A stretch of 64,000 bases of DNA from Myotis daubentonii (Eukaryota > Chordata > Mammalia > Chiroptera > Vespertilionidae): assembly GCF_963259705.1 (NCBI RefSeq), contig NC_081849.1, positions 58,810,093 through 58,874,092 of the forward strand, in the 5' to 3' direction. This document shows positions 12,555 through 23,745 of this stretch, piece by piece. The translations under genes and the position numbers were made by a program. A model generated the notes under the pieces. That model did not search any database. It saw only the letters and a program-made list of their open reading frames with translations, and had not been told where the DNA came from. Numbering within the stretch: the stretch's first letter is position 1; each line of letters opens with the position of its first letter.

Positions 12555-12615
12555 GTGTATTGTGTGGGTGTGTGTGTGTGAGAGAGAGAGATTGTGAGAG
12601 ACACAGAGAGAAAGA
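12555..12615. repeat. (TG)n/(AG)n compound low-complexity tract
   Basis: A gtgtgggtgtgtgtgtgtg run passes directly into gagagagaga and degenerate GA-rich sequence. Confidence 0.9.
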
Positions 12616-12619
12616 TTTA

Positions 12620-13379
12620 GAGAATGAATTGGATTGAGTGGATATGAATTATAACACTATTTAATAAAACATTTTCACCCCAATACCTGATGCAAAGTAT
12701 ATATGGAGAGTTTCTGCTAAAGATTTTGGCTAGAAAAAGATTGTCATGAAACTAAGTGATTTAAATCTGTATGAAACAAAACTAGAAAAGTATGTACACA
12801 GAAGGAAAGTTGCTCTTCTACATTGAATATCATGCTTTTACTACACCACCCAAGAAATCTTCCGAGTCTTCCGAAAATAAATCTAATTCTGCCTGAGAAA
12901 TGATATTCCTCTAGTTCATCTTCAGGCTTTAGTAAAATTATTCATATGGATATGAAATAATGTCCATTCTAAACTGTGTGTTTTTTTTGTAAACACTGAA
13001 TTGTTTTGCTTTTTTAAAGCTGTTGGTTTTATATACTCTTACCTCCCCTTTTTCATGGCTAATGTATGCTGTCATTAAAATTAGAAATGCTACTGAAACG
13101 GAATATATTAATGGCTTAGTGAAGATAGGACTGCTCTTTGGACATAGGGCTGTGGTTTCCCACAAACTCAGCCTGGCCTTGCAGAGCAGGTCAGGATGCT
13201 CTCGGCCTGTTCTCTGGAGCGTGGAGTCTTTGACCTTGGGTCCACCTCACTTTGAGCATGCACGGCTCCTGGATTGCTGTCCTACAGGTACCTTTCACTC
13301 TCTGCAAATGGTTTCTGGTTCCCCTGACTTTCAGTCCTAACTGCCAGTCCTGCCACTCTAGCAGCTAACACCCCACATT
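12620..13379. other. Unrecognised non-coding stretch
   Basis: No gene or named repeat was recognised. Two opposing short frames around 12938-13340 have no domains. The 13130-13370 part is GC-richer than its surroundings but is not a CpG island. Confidence 0.4.
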
Positions 13380-13387
13380 CTCTAAAA

Positions 13388-13561
13388 CAGAGGTGGGGAA
13401 CTATTTTTCAACCAAGGGCCATACAAAATTATCAACTTAAAAATTAGCCTGCTCTATTTGGTCAAACATTTAATGAACTCACCCCTAATGCCTTGGCAGG
13501 GCCAAACCCAGTGATTGTGAGGGCCTTACACAGCCCACGGGCAGGATGCTCCCCACTCCCG
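13388..13561. mobile_element. Non-autonomous hAT transposon
   Basis: The ends are CAGAGGTGGGGAACTATTTT and, on the opposite strand, CGGGAGTGGGGAGCATCCTG. Gggccatacaaaatt and gggccttacacagcccacggg motifs form imperfect inverted subterminal blocks. Flanks ctctaaaa (13380-13387) and ccctaaaa (13562-13569) are an 8-bp duplication with one mismatch. At 174 bp it is non-autonomous. Base changes in both ends make it older than the 46.0-kb hAT copy. Confidence 0.88.
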
Positions 13562-13569
13562 CCCTAAAA

Positions 13570-14741
13570 CGCAATGTCCTGTAGTTTCTTCATGTTGTGT
13601 CTTTACATGTCACTCAACAGTTGTTCTGTACCAGATGAAACTCATTCTTTTATGTATTACGTGGGGGTACATTAAGAATCATTTCCTTGAGGAAACCTGC
13701 AATTTTCATGGGGAAAGGTCCACAAAATATACAATGGATTAATATATGAACTTCTTGATATATTTTCTTGGCATCCTATAGCAATGTTTTAAGTTAATTT
13801 TGAGAATTCTTGTGTCTTGAATCATCTTTTTGCGAGACTGATGTATAAATCCTTCCACTGTCTGCTCCCGACACCCAAAGGGCTCATGTTGTGAGCACTG
13901 CCCAGCGAACCACTAAAACCCAGTGGGAATCACATAGAAAGGGACTCAAATATGAAAAGGATGGTATTTTACGAGCAGTGGACATTTTTGTCATAGGTAT
14001 TTCCACTGACACCGGCTTTATTACTACCCTGCGTCCATCTACATCTGAAGACTCAGACTCCAGTAGTTGTAATACAATAGGTGTAAGAGGTGGCAAAAGC
14101 CCATTCTTGTCAGTGTGTCACCAAACATATTATCAAAGTTAATCTCATAAGGGTGTCAGAGGAAATTAAAGTTGCCTTTGGCTCTGTGCTGTAGGAACAG
14201 ACTGAAATTTCAAACTCCCTCAGTAGCTGCCTGCATAGCCGCAGCAGGAACCCTTCAATTAACTGCATCAGTTCTATTTGTAGTACAAAGGATCTATGGC
14301 TTAGGATAGCCTACATCACTTAACAAAGGAAAATACCCAACTAGATCTTAACAGTCCGGCGAAGTGCAGCCTGATAGAAAAAGGATCCACAGGGTCAGGC
14401 AGGAGCATGGAGCATAGTAACTGATTCAAAGGCGAAGGGTCTTAGGCGGGGCTTTGAACCATGTTCTGTGTAGTCAATAAGAAATTCAGCCAAAATTTCT
14501 TGGAAAGAAAGGTAAGACAGAATGCAGAGCAGCATTCTCTATTCTAGATAGTATACCAATACAATTCAGTAATATGAAGTGATTTAATAGAGAAAAAGAC
14601 AGTCTTTTAGAGGAATGGTGTGTAGAAGAATTCTTGAGGTTATAATTAGAGATTCTTATGGATTTGACAGTGAAAGATGACTTCCATATGATGCTCAGCC
14701 TGGCCCTGTTTCTGGAACTACAGTTAAGAAAAACATGGAGA
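13570..14741. other. Unrecognised sequence, possibly single copy
   Basis: No transposon was recognised. At about 13860-14160 both strands keep open frames of 70-83 codons over the same bases, without a recognisable domain. Nothing indicates splice sites or a promoter that would support a gene. Confidence 0.35.
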
Positions 14742-14955
14742 TGCCCTAACAGGTTTGGCTCAGTGGATAGACTCGTCAGCCTGCGGACTGAAGGGTCCCA
14801 GGTGTGATTCCCGTCAAGGGCATGTACCTTGGTTGCGGGCACATCCTCAGTAGGGGGTGTGCAGGAGGCAGCTGATCGATGTTTCTAACTCTCTATCCTT
14901 CTCCCTTCCTCTCTGTAAAAAAATCAATAAAATATATTTAAAAAAGAAAAAGAAA
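14742..14955 (+). mobile_element. Ves SINE, tRNA-derived
   Basis: The head gccctaacaggtttggctca contains an A-box-like tggctcagtgg; the B box is degraded (ggtgtgattcc). The gcgggcacatcc, gcaggaggcagctgatcgatg and ctctgtaaaaaaatcaataaa blocks follow. Target duplications are aagaaaaacatgga at 14726-14739 and 14956-14969. The tail is followed by (AAAAAG)n that overlaps the duplicated A-rich target. Confidence 0.93.
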
Positions 14956-14969
14956 AAGAAAAACATGGA

Positions 14970-15802
14970 AAAACATGAAAGAGAAAGCATTAGAGACTGC
15001 TAGTGTTTCTAGTATTTTCTTTGACTTTTTGAAACTATACCTTACACTAATTTTTGAGAGAAAAAATTTGGAGAGTGAAACTTGCATGTCTTTTGCATAA
15101 TTTTAGTTAAAGCCGAATGATCTCAATTTTACCAGCTTTGTTTTTCCTCTTTTGCCTCTTGCTCCTTCTGCGATATGCACTATGGCTAATTAAGTAAATT
15201 AATGTTGAAAAAAAGTTTTTGAAGCATTTATAAAATTGGTGGGGGTCTCTGGGTAACAGCACAAAATTAGATTTGAAAGTCACGGAAAGAAATACTGTGG
15301 CTCAATGAGGAAGTTAGGTTTGTGATACTACTGAAAAAAATCTCTATTTTGGTTTTCTCTAAATTAGGGTTCACAATACAAAAGTCATTCTGAGAATATG
15401 ATTAAGATAAAAAGTCTGATATTTTGCACAAAATTTTTGGAAGATAATTTTCACAGATGAAAAGATTGACCAAATTAAAAAAGTATCTTTAGGGAACCAA
15501 TTGATGAGTTTCCTGAATTGATATATTCATGTAGAATTTAAATGATGTTAAATTTTAATATTTTTTTTTAGCTCTGAACTTATTGGCTTATGTATCTTAT
15601 ATAAATATAGTTTGTATGAGGTGTTCTCTAAAGTAATTATAAGTCAAATTAATGAATTAATTTTTCAGAAAGTATACTTTTGGAGCTGATAAGTAGCAAA
15701 GATTAATTCTAGTGTACTAGTAACATAAGTGTAGAGAAACACATTACTGTAGCATCTTATATGTAATATATTGGAAACAAATAAATTATTAAGGTAGAAT
15801 AG
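14970..15802. other. AT-rich DNA, no gene recognised
   Basis: No gene, RNA or clear repeat boundary was seen. Confidence 0.4.
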
Positions 15803-15804
15803 TA

Positions 15805-16124
15805 CAGTTGACCCTTGAACAATATGTGATTGAACTGCACAAGTCCACTTATAATGCTGATTTTCCCCCCAATAAATACCTGTACAGTTTTCAGTCCGTG
15901 GTTGGGAGCTGCAGATGCAGAGGGCTGACTGTAGGCATTGATATACACCATTTTATATAGGGACTTGAGCTTTCCTGGATTTTGGTATCTGCAGGGTTCC
16001 TGGAACTCATCCCCTATAGATGTCAAGGGACAACTAAGTTTTGGGGGAGTCAAAAGTTGTAATGAATTTTCAATTGTGTGGGGTGTCAGCGCCTTGAACC
16101 CTAGAGCTGTTCAAGGATCAACTG
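15805..16124 (+). mobile_element. Tigger-type (pogo/Tc1-mariner) DNA transposon remnant
   Basis: Inverted ends cagttgacccttgaacaa and (opposite strand) cagttgatccttgaacag lie between TA dinucleotides (15803-15804 and 16125-16126), the target duplication of Tc1/mariner elements. The outer parts resemble MER8/Tigger2-type consensus. The middle (about 15950-16030: gggacttgagc, tttggtatctgcagg, ggaactcatcccc) resembles another Tigger subfamily of MER2 type. It has no transposase coding capacity. Confidence 0.88.
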
Positions 16125-16126
16125 TA

Positions 16127-18820
16127 TATTCATAAGCCTGAAGAAGGAATGGACTAAATGCTCTTCTGGGTCTTCAGATCAAATGGACTTTTGGTCCTTC
16201 ACTTCAAATAATGAGATATGACCTATAATAATAACTTTTTCCCCCTTTTACTTAGTTTTTCGTAGTTCCTATTAGAGCATTAAAAATTACTTACACTCAT
16301 AATTATATACAAGAGCAATCTCTTTGGTAGGAGTTTTATTCTAAAAGTTATACAAAGTTTCCAATTCATAAATAACTTTGCACTAATAGCATTAATACTA
16401 AATATACATTTTATGGTAGTGATAAATACACAAAAACATAAGAATCAAGAATAAGGATTTATTATGGAATATAGCTTATTATCATTCAACATATGAAGCA
16501 ATAGAAGGTAATACTTCTCCCTTTTCATTGCTCTTTCCTTTGATATCAGCAATTCCCTGATATTTGAATAAAATAAAAAGTTAATGCTTTAAGAACGACA
16601 TGATAATATAATAATGTATATTCTACCTGAAACAACATTGTTAACATGCTATGGAAGCTGCTTCCAGAACTGAGGGAGAGACTTGGGCATGTGATGTTAG
16701 CCAACCCTGTGACCACTTCAGAAAAATAAACAATGTTTTACATACCAGTGTTGAACAAAGAATGATACCCTTACTAAAAGCCACTTCTGCCGCGTGGTTC
16801 CAGCAAATGACTTTTACATTTAGTAAGGTGGCAGGGATTTTCTCAGCTAATGAAAAATCTTCTAGGAAAAATAATGCTTGTTGAGAAGTCTCTGAAAGGG
16901 TGTGAAGTTTCTTATTTTACATTCATTAACTTTTTATTTTATTCAAAGATCAGAAATAGGTGGTTGGTCATGCATTGGAAACTCACCATCTGGGTCCACC
17001 CAGCTCTCTGAGGGATTTCCCCCTCATGTCACAAAATTCTGAAGATATATTTCATGTTTGTGAAAGCATTGGGTGCATAATTTTATAGAAATTTATATAA
17101 TGTACATTATAAACATTATATATACAAATATATAATTATATGCACAAATCTATAATTACATACAAATGTATAATTATGTACTACACATTTATGTGTAGAT
17201 GCATGAAAAATAAAGTATATGTACCCAACACTTGGAACAGTGTGGGAGTTTAAATATAGACATGTAGTCTTAAAAAATCAGATCAATCAGTATAGAAAGG
17301 CTTACAGTGAGAAGAAGCTGTTCTCTTTCTCATTTCGTCTTATTGCTGTCCTGTTTCCCATATTAGTCAATTTTAACAATTTCTGATTTTTATGCTTAAG
17401 GTGATGACATCTATATCTTTAAATAAAATACTTGATTTATTTACTTTAAACATTGTCTATTGACCTATTGCATGGTGATGAGAGTAACTTACTAATTTTC
17501 CTCTTCCCTCTCCTCCTTCATAATATAGGTACACCACATTCTTGTTTTTTCCACTTATTATTATTGTCATCATTATCTCAACTGTTTATTAGTGCTCAGT
17601 AAATTCAGGAATAATGGGATTCTTTACTGGTCTTCAATTTGTTGAGGCATATGCAGATCTCAATGATTTGGAATGTAAGACTAGCAAACTGGAAACACCC
17701 TTAAATGTGCTTTATTGAGTAAAGTGGTTGCACTCAAACTACTATTTTTGTTAAGAAAATAAAAATTTAAGCCACTTGACTGAAACTGGAGGAAATTGTT
17801 AAATGATGTATCTTAATTTCTTCAAATTCTGTCCTCTGATGTGCATGTAATTAAGAACCAAATAAGAAATGGACTAAGAAAAAGAAAAAGAAAAACGTAA
17901 AGGAAAGTTGACTTTTTCTATTATTGAAAAACACACACCACACAACCCTAAAGTTAATGCATGGAGTATACGGTGTTTTTTGACAGTCTTTCATAAACAA
18001 AGTGATGAATTTCTTATAAATAAGGAAATGGGGAGAAAAAAAGAAAATCCCCTTTATCCTTTTCTCCGATTCATCGACTAGCAATCCTGTCTTTGTGTGC
18101 TTGTGTGAGCAAAACTCAATGCCTTGAACCTCCCAGACCATAGAGTTCTTAACTTTTTTTATGAGTCTTCCTTTATCAAAGCCAATTGTTTCTATTTTAA
18201 TGTACTAGGTAACTTCCTTTATTAGCTATAAATTGTAAATAATCAAATTTTTATTTTTTTACTTGTACTTTATGCCTTTTCTCTGCCTCCTCCCCCCAGG
18301 TTTGTGATGATCTCTGCCACAAGTCAGGGCCTCTCAGATTTAGGCGTGAACATTTACTCACTGGAAACTCATTATTTGTGTGGCAGTTGTAGACTAGAGG
18401 GCCTCCTGGGCAGGAGACTTGGGTAGTTAGCAGTACTTTGATTGGGGTGTGTGTGTGTCCAAGGGAGGAGGGGGGAGTGTCTTTAGATTTCTTCTCATGA
18501 GTTGGTCAGTGTCCTCAGAGAGGAATCTTCCAGGCTTCTGCGTGAGGGGAATACATTTAGCTACCAGAGCTCAAGGAGTACAATGGCAAGTAGGCACTCC
18601 AGACTGGCACTCATCTACTGCTTTTCAGATCTACCTGTGTCCCATGTTATTCTGCTAAGACTGGGGTCCCAGCTCATTTCAGTTCATCCAGGTAACAATG
18701 GACACAGTACTGTGGAGGGTGGAGAAGGTCCAGGATAGGAGGAGAGTCTCCAGGTTGTGGGGGAGAGGAAATGGAGATGTAAGTGCTCTGTAAACAGGTC
18801 TTCATTCAGTCCCTCTGCCT
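16127..18820. other. AT-rich DNA, no gene recognised
   Basis: No exon, RNA gene or confidently bounded repeat was seen over this long stretch. Low-complexity patches occur at about 17085-17200 (tataatta-rich), 17877-17900 ((AAAAAG)n) and 18236-18262 (T-rich). The minus frame at 17851-18141 runs through these A/T-rich patches and has no domain. Confidence 0.4.
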
Positions 18821-18821
18821 T

Positions 18822-18925
18822 TTTTTAAAAATTTATTGATGTTTTATTGATTTTTTTTTTTAGAGAGAGAGCGCATCAATTTGTTGTTCCACTTACTTAT
18901 GCATGCATTGGTTGATTCTCTTTCA
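18822..18925 (-). mobile_element. Tail fragment of an older Ves-like SINE
   Basis: In the plus direction it shows the poly-T, ttattgatgttttattgatt, agagagagagcgcatcaattt, tgttgttccacttactta and gcattggttgattctc segments seen in the fuller copy at 59915-60075. The tRNA-like head is missing, so this is a 5'-truncated or broken copy. Confidence 0.65.
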
Positions 18926-19004
18926 TAACCAATTATAACACCTTTTTGAAATATACATTCCCAATACACAGACCTTAGACATCAAAACACCAGAAAATAA
19001 AAGT

Positions 19005-19570
19005 GAAGCCTACCAGAGGCAAGAAACAACCTCCAAAATGCTGAAGCACCAAGAGGCACAAGGGGGTGAGAAATGATAAACAAAGGCACTCACATTCCTG
19101 TTAGGAGCTTGGAGCAGAAGCTGTAGGCGCCCCACCCACATCTCCTGGTGTGGCTCTTGCCAGCATAGATCTCTCTTTGCCTGAGGGATTTCTCTGGTAG
19201 CCCACACCAAAGGCCTATTACAGGCGCATGACAGGTCTGAAGTGCCAGAGAATTAATGCCACCGGGAAGTTGCCTGCAACCAATGACTGACAGGAGTTGA
19301 TGTGTAAATATCTCAGCTTCCTTGCCCCCTGGTTGAGTTAAGTCTAAAGAATGTGTTGTGTACTGGTGAGCAGCAGTCCCCAGGGGGATGAAGCTCCAGT
19401 TGTCTCCAGTGGTAATTAGCTGTTTTCTTGGCCATCTTCCTTTACTATCTCCTTTGCCTGCTCTCCTGCTGCTGTTTTGTAGAATCATCTCCCAAGTGAG
19501 CCACTTGCACTCAAGCCACTTGTCTTGGTTTAAGAGAACGCAAACTAAGAAAGGACTGTCTAGATTTGGG
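19005..19570 (+). mobile_element. Possible ancient LTR of an endogenous retrovirus (solo)
   Basis: The stretch has LTR-like traits: a moderately GC-rich block in AT-rich surroundings and a 3' portion (atcatctcccaagtgagccacttgcactcaag..., then gcaaactaagaaag) resembling the end of mammalian ERVL-class LTRs. I could not place clear TG...CA termini or a target duplication. The 174-codon minus frame (19090-19614) overlaps it and has no domain. It could equally be unique sequence. Confidence 0.35.
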
Positions 19571-19689
19571 GGAAATGATACATTCTTCAGCAGGACAGAG
19601 TTATATGCACACAAGATAAAACATTTAATTTTCAGAATGACCAGCAGGCAGTGTGGAGATATGAAGTGACATTCAGAATATTCTGTTAA

Positions 19690-21520
19690 AGAACATGAGA
19701 TTTAGATATATTTAAGAAAGAGTTCCCATTGAAAGTAATGAATACATTACAGTTTCAATGTTTGACCTTTACCTATAAAGAAATTTAAACCGTCCTGAAT
19801 GATTCATTTGATTAGAATTCTGTATATCCAAGTTGTTCCTGTGCTAATTAAAACATATGTGTGAATGTTAAAGTCTTTTAAGAAAATGGGAGATCATTAA
19901 CTTACCAGTGCTCAATAAAAATCCTACCTAAGTTTCCATAAATCCATGGGAATTGACTAGTGCAAGTAGTAGTGAGGTTAATCCTATAGTTAGTACTCTC
20001 TATAGACGCTTGCAAAATTAAAAAGAAAACTTCACACCTACTGAAATAAATGCTGACGTGAAACACTGTGTTTATATCTGTGTGCGCTCTTCCCTGCTTC
20101 TCCTGGAAATTAGTTTATGAGGATATCGTTATTGCTAGCATATTTCTACATTCTTCTAACCCTCCTGAGGTTATCTGAAGGATGGGACAAAACATATTTC
20201 CACTCTACTACAGAAATTTAATCAACGGGAATAATTTTAGAGCAAACATTTTAAGTGTAACCTGAATAAATTTGCCTCTGTGCTTTCCCTTCCTGCTGCC
20301 TCATCTTCTAGCTGGGAAGAGTGGAAACAATTGAGGCATGGCTTTTTGGGACAGGTAGTAGAGAGAGGCAAATCTCTCTGCTAAAACAATGGAAGAAATT
20401 TATTTGTTGTTGTCGTTCCTAGAGGAATGGAATTGAATGAAAAGGGTGGAATGGGAGAGAGAACATATGGAAAAGTAATGAGAGGGAGAAGCCAGTGAAC
20501 TTGAAAAGCAGACATATCACATATTCATATTTTACAGTGTTTATGCTGTATTCTTCAGCCCCAACTCTACAATAAAACCCAGTTCCCACAAAAAGGCCAC
20601 AAATGAGTGGATTTATTTTTATAGGGATCAAAAGAATAAGTATTTTTTTTAATTTATGTTAACAAAGGATCAATGCCAGGGCATGGATAAAAGTGAAAAA
20701 TGCAGAGCAGAAAACAGTAATTTAGTGGAGACAGGAAGTTAAAGCTAGAAGTAGCCATAATATTGTAGGTTCCTGGGAATTCCCTTAAATCTGAGGAAAG
20801 CTTTAGAGGGGAATACAAGTCTAATCCAATCTGACCTAAAAGTTACGGGGGGAAAAGTTAAGAGCCAAGGAGATACTATCCGAGTTTTTAACCGTTCAGT
20901 GCTCACAGACATGACAATTCTTGAAAATTCCCAAGTTCTGAAATTGAGCAGCTCCGTTCATTTTAGCTACAAGGTGAAGAGGCGAACCTACGTCTTTCCT
21001 AAACTATGTTGATTGGTGATACTTCTAGTCCGTACTTAACTTTCAGGCGGTGTTGTTCTCAGTGCCTCTAATGATCTCTGCTCTATGCCGTGCTGCAAGT
21101 TATCACGGAGTTATTTTGCAAAACTCACCCCCTTGATAATTCTCTGCCATTATTTTTTGTCTACTCCTCTGTCATTCACACTCTGAATTTCTTTTCTGGT
21201 CATGCATTTACTTTCATTCTCAAACGGGATTTCACTTTCCCTTGAGTCTTCCTCTTTCCAGATTTGGTGATGTTTATCTGTGTTGTCCGGTATCTGCCCT
21301 GATGACAGGGCCTGTCTATCAGTTTGCTAATTGTCACACAGCTCCGCATAGCCTTATGCAATAGACACGCGGGTTCAAGTGTGTTGGTATGTTAAGGTAT
21401 GAAGGTAAAGTATGTGAGTCACATACTTAGAAACAGTGGCAGGAATTTATTGCTTCACTTTCATTGGCATTGTTTTTTGGGAAGATGAATGGCCAGTCTG
21501 GTAAGGTGACCGACCATGTG
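19690..21520. other. Unrecognised non-coding stretch
   Basis: No gene or confident repeat was seen. The segment at about 20850-21380 is less AT-rich and may be an old LTR or unique sequence; I cannot assign it. Confidence 0.35.
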
Positions 21521-21524
21521 CATT

Positions 21525-21690
21525 TGGGAACCAGATATTCATGGACTTGAATTTGTACTTTTGATAATGAAGCACTGTTTAATTCCCATGAGCCTCAATT
21601 TCCCTGTAAAATCAAGATGATAATACTTGTCTAATGTATGCGGTGAGGAATGAATGGAAAGCACCTTTCATATAATACCTTTCCCGTGAT
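21525..21690 (+). mobile_element. MIR SINE (diverged)
   Basis: Order of motifs: gacttgaatttgtac, tgagcctcaatttccctgtaaaat, gatgataatac, aggaatgaatg and aaagcaccttt. This matches the MIR core (cctcagtttcctcatctgtaaaatgggga...) and 3' part (gaggattaaatga...aagcgctt) with many substitutions. Confidence 0.65.
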
Positions 21691-21742
21691 AGGATTGTGG
21701 ATGAGCTAGGTTTGTAACAGTACAGTCATGATGCTAATTTTA

Positions 21743-21973
21743 TTTATTTATTTTTTAAAAAATATATTTCTTTATTGATTTCAGAGAGGAAGGGAGAAGG
21801 AGAAAGAGATAGAAACATCAATGATGAGAGAGAATCATTGATTGGCTGCCTCCTGCACACCCCCTACTGGGGAGTGAGCCCGCAACCCAGGCATGTGCCC
21901 TTGGCCGAATCGAACCCAGGACCCTTCAGTCTGCAGGCCAATGCTCTATCCACTGAGCCAAGCTGGCTAGGGC
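21743..21973 (-). mobile_element. Ves SINE, tRNA-derived
   Basis: The full-length antisense copy runs from an A/T-rich tail through agagaggaagggaga, catcaatgatgagaga, cagtctgcaggccaatg, to the head ending gccaagctggctagggcc. A 16-bp target duplication catgatgctaatttta flanks it (21727-21742 and 21974-21989). It carries the aatgatgagaga variant of the central block. Confidence 0.95.
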
Positions 21974-21989
21974 CATGATGCTAATTTTA

Positions 21990-22555
21990 AATAAGTGACT
22001 CAATAAATGACTCAATGATGGAGTATAAGAAGGGGGAAATAGTAATTTTACAGAGAAGAAACCTTGCAGAAACCTCCATGACCAAGGAATCAAGGTGAAC
22101 TTCACCAGTGGTAAGTATGGAATCTGCTGTGCTTTTGTGGATGTGATGAGAGGGCCATTTCACCTCTTTTCATTCTTCCCACAAATCCATTGCCTCAGTC
22201 TAATAATGCAAACACATCAGAGAAACCAAAATTGGGGAATGTTCAATCTATAACATACTTGAGCAGTATAATCTTCAAATAGTGGGAAGTTTATGAATAA
22301 TCAGGAAAGACAGGAACTGTCACATATAGGAGGAGATTAAGGAGACAGGGCCACTAAATGCCCTGTGGGTCCCTGATTGGATCTTGTCATAGTAGAAAGG
22401 ATGCTAATGGAAACTGAGAAAATCAAATAAAATCTGTATTTTAGTTCATACTATTGTATCGATGTAAATTTCTTTTTTCACAGATGTCCCATGGTTGGAT
22501 AAGATGCTACCATTAGGGGAAGCCAGGGGAAGTGTATATAGGAACTTGATGTATT
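21990..22555. other. Unrecognised non-coding stretch
   Basis: No gene or named repeat was recognised. Confidence 0.35.
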
Positions 22556-22599
22556 AGCGTGACAAATTTTATGCAAATGTAAAATTATTGTAAAATGAG

Positions 22600-22749
22600 A
22601 AGTTTAAAAAAATCTGTTTAATGTTTAAAAGTAAAATTTACAGTGACAGAGAACAGATCAGTGGTTGCCAGGGATCAGGGTAAGTGGACCATAAGGGACT
22701 TTTGGGGGGTGATAGATCTGTTTTTATTCTGAATCTGATTATAGTTACA
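22600..22749 (+). mobile_element. Old L1 3' end fragment
   Basis: The acagagaacagatcagtggttgcc, ccagggatcagggtaag and ttggggggtgatagat segments match a motif series common in the 3' UTRs of older mammalian L1 elements. It is interrupted downstream by the HeliBat at 22750; the distal part (22886 onward, ttttatacatgttaaaattc, acaccaaaagtgtccgttt) looks like its continuation. Confidence 0.5.
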
Positions 22750-22885
22750 CTAGAGGCCCGATGCATGAAATTCGTGCAGGGGGCTTGGCCCTCGCAGCCT
22801 TGGTCCCAGCTTTGTCTGGAAGGTCGCCTGGAAGGTCGTTCAGCTGTCTGGTCTAATTAGCATATTACACTTTTATTATTATAGA
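22750..22885 (-). mobile_element. Very short HeliBat-type Helitron
   Basis: In plus orientation it begins ctagaggcccgatgcatgaa with a hairpin-like tgcatgaaattcgtgca, and ends ttagcatatta...ttattattatagA before tt, the reverse of the TCCTATAATAA start. Only 136 bp remain: the terminal modules plus a small middle, without the CCACCAGGGGG block. It is inserted inside an old L1 3' end. Confidence 0.85.
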
Positions 22886-23141
22886 TTATTTTATACATGT
22901 TAAAATTCATAGCCACGTACACCAAAAGTGTCCGTTTAACTCTTGTCAATCTAAAAGAGTAAAAGAAAGGGAAAGTGAATGGAGTTACACAGAACTGGGG
23001 AAGAGCTTTCTTTGTTTAACACTATTATATTACTTAACACTATTATATTTAGGAAAGGAATGTTTCAACACCGCAGTGTATTTTTTTGTTGTTTCAAAAC
23101 TTGTTATTTAAACACTACACTATTTTCTTTTGTTTCAAAAT

Positions 23142-23487
23142 TGCTATGAACTAAATGTTTTTGTTTTCCCAAAGTCCTGATGTTGAATGCCTGACCCCCT
23201 AGGTGATTTCTCAGGAGGTGGGGGCCTTGCTGAGGTCATTAGATTTAGATGAGGTGGTGATGGTGTGGTCCTCTTGGTGGAATTCGTGCCCTTAGCAGCA
23301 GAGGCCAGAGAGCTTGCTCACTCTCTATCTGCCATGTGAGGGTAAAATAAAAAAAGAGTCATCTTCAAACTAGGAAGACAGCTCTCACTAGCTACTATCA
23401 CCTCTGGAACTCTGAGAAATAAACCTTTCTTGTTTAAGTCCCCCAGTCTGTGGTATTTCGTTGTAATAGTCCAAGCAGACTAAGACA
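23142..23487 (+). mobile_element. MaLR-type (MLT1/MST-like) solo LTR
   Basis: The segment tatgaactaaatgtttttgt, tcctgatgttgaatgcctga, tttagatgaggtggtgatgg, gtgcccttagcagcagagg, gccatgtgaggg, ctctgagaaataaacctt and ttcgttgtaatagtccaagc to actaagacag follows, block for block, the LTR layout of ERVL-MaLR elements. The gagaaataaa polyadenylation signal is intact. No internal retroviral sequence adjoins it, so it is a solo LTR. Subfamily not assigned. Confidence 0.75.
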
Positions 23488-23504
23488 GAAATGACACTAC
23501 AGTG

Positions 23505-23745
23505 TCCAATATTAGTCAGCATCTAGCATACGTAAAAACACAAGGACTTCACAAGTATTAACCAACAAGATTCTTGCAGAAACCCTAAGAAATAGATACC
23601 GTTATTTCCCTCCCGTTTATAGCTAAATACACCTAGTCATGGAGCAGTTAAATGAAGTGCCTAAGATCATACCACTTATAATTGGCAGAGCCAGGGGTCT
23701 GAGGCCAGGTGTCTGACTCCAGAGCACATACTCCGCCCCACGGAG
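23505..23745 (-). mobile_element. MIR SINE, near full length
   Basis: Antisense MIR order is visible: agcatctagcata, ttaaccaacaagattcttgcaga, accctaagaaatagataccgtta, ggagcagttaaatgaagtgcctaag, ataccacttataattggcagagcc, ggggtctgag, gtctgactccagagcaca. Confidence 0.75.

Noticed and set aside
19090..19614. Longest open frame (174 codons, minus strand)
   Set aside because: No recognisable domain and it overlaps a probable old LTR; nothing indicates a promoter, splice sites or a processed transcript. Length is within chance for a less AT-rich patch.
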